This document shows positions 7,776 to 8,876 of a stretch of 8,876 bases of DNA, one piece after another; position 1 is the stretch's first letter; each line of letters starts with the position of its first letter. A program made the position numbers and the translations under genes. The stretch is from the NCBI GenBank assembly GCA_019348515.1, contig JAHWJF010000109.1, positions 1 through 8,876 on the forward strand, in the 5' to 3' direction. The stretch comes from Chloroflexota bacterium. Its GTDB lineage: Bacteria; Chloroflexota; Chloroflexia; Thermomicrobiales; UBA6265. The notes beneath the pieces are model-generated. The model saw nothing but the letters and a program-made list of their open reading frames with translations, was not told the origin of the DNA and made no database searches.

Positions 7776-8329
7776 CCGAGCCAGAACCTCCGCTCTCTGA
7801 GGCGACAATCGACGCGTGGTCGGCGCTCCGGCCCGGTACGATGCTCTCCGTAGTCAAACTCGCCCCGGACGGCTCGGAGGCCGCGCGGTATCCGGGGGAA
7901 GTTGCGGCTGGTATCGATGACGATGGCTGGCTTGTCGTGCATGCCAGGTGGACACACGGGACGATGGAGCTCGACGGTCTGGAGTTCCGTGTCGGCGATC
8001 GCCTCCTGGAGTGGTTCTCGCCTCGTCACCCGGTCAATGCGTTTGCCGTGCTAACCTCCGAAGGTCACCTGAAAGGGTGGTACGCAAACGTGACCCGTCC
8101 CGCTCGACTCGACCTGTCGACGGATCCGCCCGGCCTGATCTGGCACGACCTCTTTGTCGATCTGGTGGGGTTACCCGATAAGACGTTCACGATTCGAGAT
8201 GATGATGAGCTTCAAGCATCCGGGCTACATCATCTCGATCCTGAGCTTCACGAGAGTATTCTCAAGGCTCGCTCAGAGTTGATCCGGCGCTTCGAGCGCG
8301 ATCTGCCACCCTTCGCCGCTCTATCCTGA
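7772..8329 (+). CDS. DUF402/FomD-like protein, putative nucleoside di-/triphosphate phosphatase
   Basis: The 185-residue soluble protein matches the DUF402 pattern: an N-terminal beta-rich half (about 20-100), then the core with KGWYANVTRP (101-110), IWHDLFVDL (123-131), LPD (134-136) and DDDEL (143-147), then a C-terminal helical arm containing ILKARSELIRRFE (163-175). The core acidic residues Asp126, Asp130, Asp136 and Asp143-Glu146 fit the metal site of the family. Characterised members include FomD, which hydrolyses CMP-activated intermediates in fosfomycin biosynthesis, and staphylococcal nucleoside tri-/diphosphatases. Most genomic members have no known substrate. The frame is open upstream to an ATG at 7640 inside the mutase gene. 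I chose GTG at 7772 because it overlaps the mutase stop as GTGA and the protein then has family-like length. Coupling to a sugar-phosphate mutase hints at a nucleotide-sugar or nucleotide clean-up role, which is inference. Confidence 0.82.
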   Translation: MTEPEPPLSEATIDAWSALRPGTMLSVVKLAPDGSEAARYPGEVAAGIDDDGWLVVHARWTHGTMELDGLEFRVGDRLLEWFSPRHPVNAFAVLTSEGHLKGWYANVTRPARLDLSTDPPGLIWHDLFVDLVGLPDKTFTIRDDDELQASGLHHLDPELHESILKARSELIRRFERDLPPFAALS

Positions 8330-8548
8330 CACGGCCCGGATCGCGACCCTACGGGACTAAAGCGTGTCTGCCGCGAGAACTATGCATCCAAAAGTCGCAA
8401 AGTTTCGTAGACCCCCATTGACATGCCCCCCAACCGGTGGTAACTTGCTCGTGGGTCGCAGGAAGGATGCCAGCTGCGGACCGGCTGACATTGCGGCCCA
8501 GGGTCGGGTTGAGTGGCCTTAGGTGGGCACAAGGGAGGGCATAACGTC
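8330..8548. other. Non-coding stretch upstream of the glycine-rich gene
   Basis: These 219 bases carry no convincing gene. The first 80 or so bases after the DUF402 stop are less GC-rich than the surrounding genes; CCCTACGGG (8348-8356) is too short to call a terminator. The middle holds the promoter at 8418-8446. The remainder is the predicted leader of about 95 bases, ending in the GGGAGGG ribosome site at 8533-8539. I see no classical riboswitch motif in the leader. Confidence 0.6.
8418..8446 (+). promoter_or_regulatory. Near-consensus housekeeping sigma promoter for the glycine-rich protein gene
   Basis: TTGACA at 8418-8423 is a perfect -35 hexamer. It is followed by an ideal 17-base spacer and TAACTT at 8441-8446, which keeps the T1, A2 and T6 positions of the -10 box. 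Transcription would start near 8453, giving a leader of about 95 bases. This is the only near-consensus promoter I can find in the window, and it fits a highly expressed single gene. Confidence 0.7.
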
Positions 8549-8809
8549 ATGCAGTTCACAGATACCGCTTCTGCTGGTAACGGCGGCGTTGCTACCGCTT
8601 CCGCCAACGGCGGCGCGGTTGCCGTCGGCGACATCAACAGCGGCGGCAATGCCGGCAACGCCATCGGCGTCGGCGACACGTGGGGTGGCTCGGTCGCGGT
8701 AGACGGCGGCGCCGTCGGCAACTCGACCCAGCTGAGCATCTCCGCCAAGGGCGGCACCGCGATCGCGGATGCCTCGGGCGGCGATTACAACCTCGCTTTC
8801 GTTAGCTAG
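8549..8809 (+). CDS. Small Gly/Ala/Asn/Asp-rich low-complexity acidic protein, unknown function
   Basis: I do not recognise a named family. The 86-residue product has no Cys, Arg or Glu, a single Lys (67) and six Asp, so it is acidic. Gly-Gly pairs fall at 12-13, 21-22, 32-33, 46-47, 53-54, 68-69 and 77-78. Between them are short stretches of alternating small residues such as GVATASANGG (13-22) and AVAVGD (23-28). VGD occurs at 26-28 and 41-43, and GN at 10-11, 36-37 and 57-58. This resembles repeat-built beta-roll, beta-solenoid or amyloid-type structural proteins, but that is inference. There is no signal peptide, membrane segment or LPXTG. Reality as a gene is well supported: ATG at 8549 has GGGAGGG (8533-8539) 9 bases upstream, a near-consensus promoter precedes it, and hairpins follow. 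A GTG at 8513 could extend the frame by 12 residues but has a poorer ribosome site. Confidence 0.8.
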   Translation: MQFTDTASAGNGGVATASANGGAVAVGDINSGGNAGNAIGVGDTWGGSVAVDGGAVGNSTQLSISAKGGTAIADASGGDYNLAFVS

Positions 8810-8818
8810 GGCGTTGCT

Positions 8819-8840
8819 GTTCGCGAGCTAGTCTCGCAAC
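8819..8840 (+). other. Hairpin just after the glycine-rich gene
   Basis: GTT (8819-8821) and GCGAG (8823-8827) pair with CTCGC (8833-8837) and AAC (8838-8840). This gives an 8-pair stem with one bulged C (8822) and a five-base loop. It starts 9 bases after the stop codon. No T-run follows, so by itself it is not a standard intrinsic terminator. It could stabilise the 3' end of the message. Confidence 0.45.
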
Positions 8841-8855
8841 CAGGAACAGAGAAGC

Positions 8856-8876
8856 GGGGAGGGCGATGCCCTCCTC
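8856..8876 (+). terminator. Strong hairpin at the window edge, probable intrinsic terminator (incomplete)
   Basis: GGAGGGC (8858-8864) and GCCCTCC (8868-8874) form a perfect 7-pair stem closed by the loop GAT. It is extended by a G-T wobble (8857/8875) and a G-C pair (8856/8876) right up to the edge. The stem may continue outside, since the left flank AGAGAAGC has not yet met its complement. Whether a T-run follows cannot be seen. It lies 46 bases after the stop of the glycine-rich gene, a suitable place for a terminator. Confidence 0.5.

Noticed and set aside
8380..8757. Minus-strand Pro/Ala-rich frame opposite the glycine-rich gene
   Set aside because: Its Pro/Ala richness is just the complement of Gly/Ala codons. 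The plus-strand gene has a promoter and ribosome site, while this frame has neither.
8856..8876. Start of another gene at ATG 8866 behind GGGGAGG
   Set aside because: The spacing from the ribosome-like site to the ATG is only about 3 bases, and the bases form a perfect hairpin, so a terminator fits better; too little sequence remains to test a gene.
1..8876. CRISPR arrays, insertion sequences, tRNA or rRNA genes
   Set aside because: No spaced direct repeats, transposase motifs, terminal inverted repeats or tRNA-like cloverleaf were noticed on either strand by eye.

Overview
The window is GC-rich, uses many GTG starts, and has tightly packed genes with 1-4 base overlaps. The protein types together suggest a member of the Chloroflexota, perhaps near Thermomicrobia. 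These types are a long PBP2, an archaeal/Chloroflexota-style methylmalonyl-CoA mutase large chain, and a phosphomannomutase joined to a DUF402 protein. The taxonomic assignment is inference from protein style only; no rRNA or tRNA gene is present to anchor it.

Left part (1-6188, all minus strand). Reading in the direction of transcription: a GT-B glycosyltransferase (6188 to 4908), then a gap of about 160 bases with a possible extended -10 promoter. Next come mreD (about 4744 to 4253), PBP2/mrdA (4253 to 1434), methylmalonyl-CoA epimerase (1434 to 1006), and the large chain of methylmalonyl-CoA mutase, which runs off the left edge (934 to before 1). The mreD/mrdA and mrdA/mce junctions each share one base (TAATG and TAGTG). 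Two genes of the cell-elongation wall machinery are therefore physically coupled to two enzymes of propionyl-CoA/methylmalonyl-CoA metabolism. No mreC or mreB is visible.

Middle-right part (6366-8329, plus strand). A phosphomannomutase/phosphoglucomutase, divergent from the glycosyltransferase, overlaps by four bases (GTGA) with a DUF402/FomD-like putative nucleotide phosphatase. The mutase makes hexose-1-phosphates, the precursors of nucleotide sugars, and could feed the neighbouring glycosyltransferase; that link is inferred from position only.

Right end (8330-8876, plus strand). A 219-base non-coding stretch carries a near-consensus promoter (TTGACA, 17-base spacer, TAACTT). Downstream is an 86-residue, Gly/Ala/Asn/Asp-rich, low-complexity acidic protein with a strong Shine-Dalgarno. 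It is followed by two hairpins, the second cut by the window edge and likely a terminator. This small stand-alone transcription unit is the least explained and most interesting item. No mobile element, CRISPR array, tRNA or rRNA was seen, and there is no gene-free stretch longer than 300 bases.
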